Below are positions 5,356 through 5,375 of a stretch of DNA of 5,375 nt, piece by piece. Source of the stretch: Trueperaceae bacterium (GTDB lineage: Bacteria > Deinococcota > Deinococci > Deinococcales > Trueperaceae). A program made the translations under genes and the position numbers. The stretch spans positions 1 through 5,375 of the forward strand of contig SKSV01000308.1 of assembly GCA_007122815.1 (NCBI GenBank), given 5' to 3'. The notes under the pieces were generated by a model. It was not told the DNA's origin, did no database searches, and worked only from the letters and a program-made list of their open reading frames with translations. Every line of letters starts with the position of its first letter. Positions within the stretch are counted from its first letter, which is position 1.

Positions 5356-5375
5356 CCTCGTCCACTGTCGACGTC

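Noticed and set aside
1..5375. CRISPR array, tRNA, rRNA or insertion sequence
   Set aside because: No regularly spaced repeats, no tRNA T-arm or cloverleaf sequence, no rRNA segment and no transposase frame were seen.

Overview
This is a high-GC bacterial segment with no rRNA, tRNA or other marker gene, so the host can only be guessed. Two toxin-antitoxin operons carry a -10-like TAnnnT hexamer exactly 6 nt upstream of a start codon that has no Shine-Dalgarno sequence. That leaderless layout is well documented in Deinococcota and Actinobacteria. Together with the GC content it makes a Deinococcota (Trueperaceae-like), Actinobacterial or Chloroflexota host plausible. This is inference, with low confidence.

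Left part (1-2426, minus strand): a secreted von Willebrand factor A (VWA) protein runs off the left edge with 474 residues visible. Upstream of it, after a 161-nt gap, lies an extended short-chain dehydrogenase/reductase of the NAD-dependent epimerase/dehydratase type. Each gene has its own good Shine-Dalgarno sequence, and they need not share a transcript.

Middle (2427-3818): a 558-nt stretch without a recognisable gene separates the epimerase from a divergent alpha/beta hydrolase on the plus strand. A perfect 12-bp direct repeat lies in this stretch.

Right part (3819-5375): a toxin-antitoxin cluster. A possible decayed toxin-gene 3' end on the minus strand is followed by an intact vapBC operon on the plus strand (VapB30/VapC30-like, one base between the genes). 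Converging on it with only 10 nt between stop codons is a second, minus-strand module: a small BrnT-like (RelE-fold) toxin whose 3' end overlaps by 11 nt the gene for a ribbon-helix-helix antitoxin. Both modules have repeat-rich promoters that look autoregulated. A perfect 10-bp inverted repeat abuts the -35 element of the BrnT-like module, and repeated GGTAGAC motifs overlap the vapBC promoter.

The genes do not form one pathway. The left half reads as ordinary chromosomal genes and the right end as an accessory island of small stability or defence modules. The most useful observations are the shared leaderless promoter layout of the two TA operons, their operator-like repeats, and the possible toxin remnant next to vapBC.
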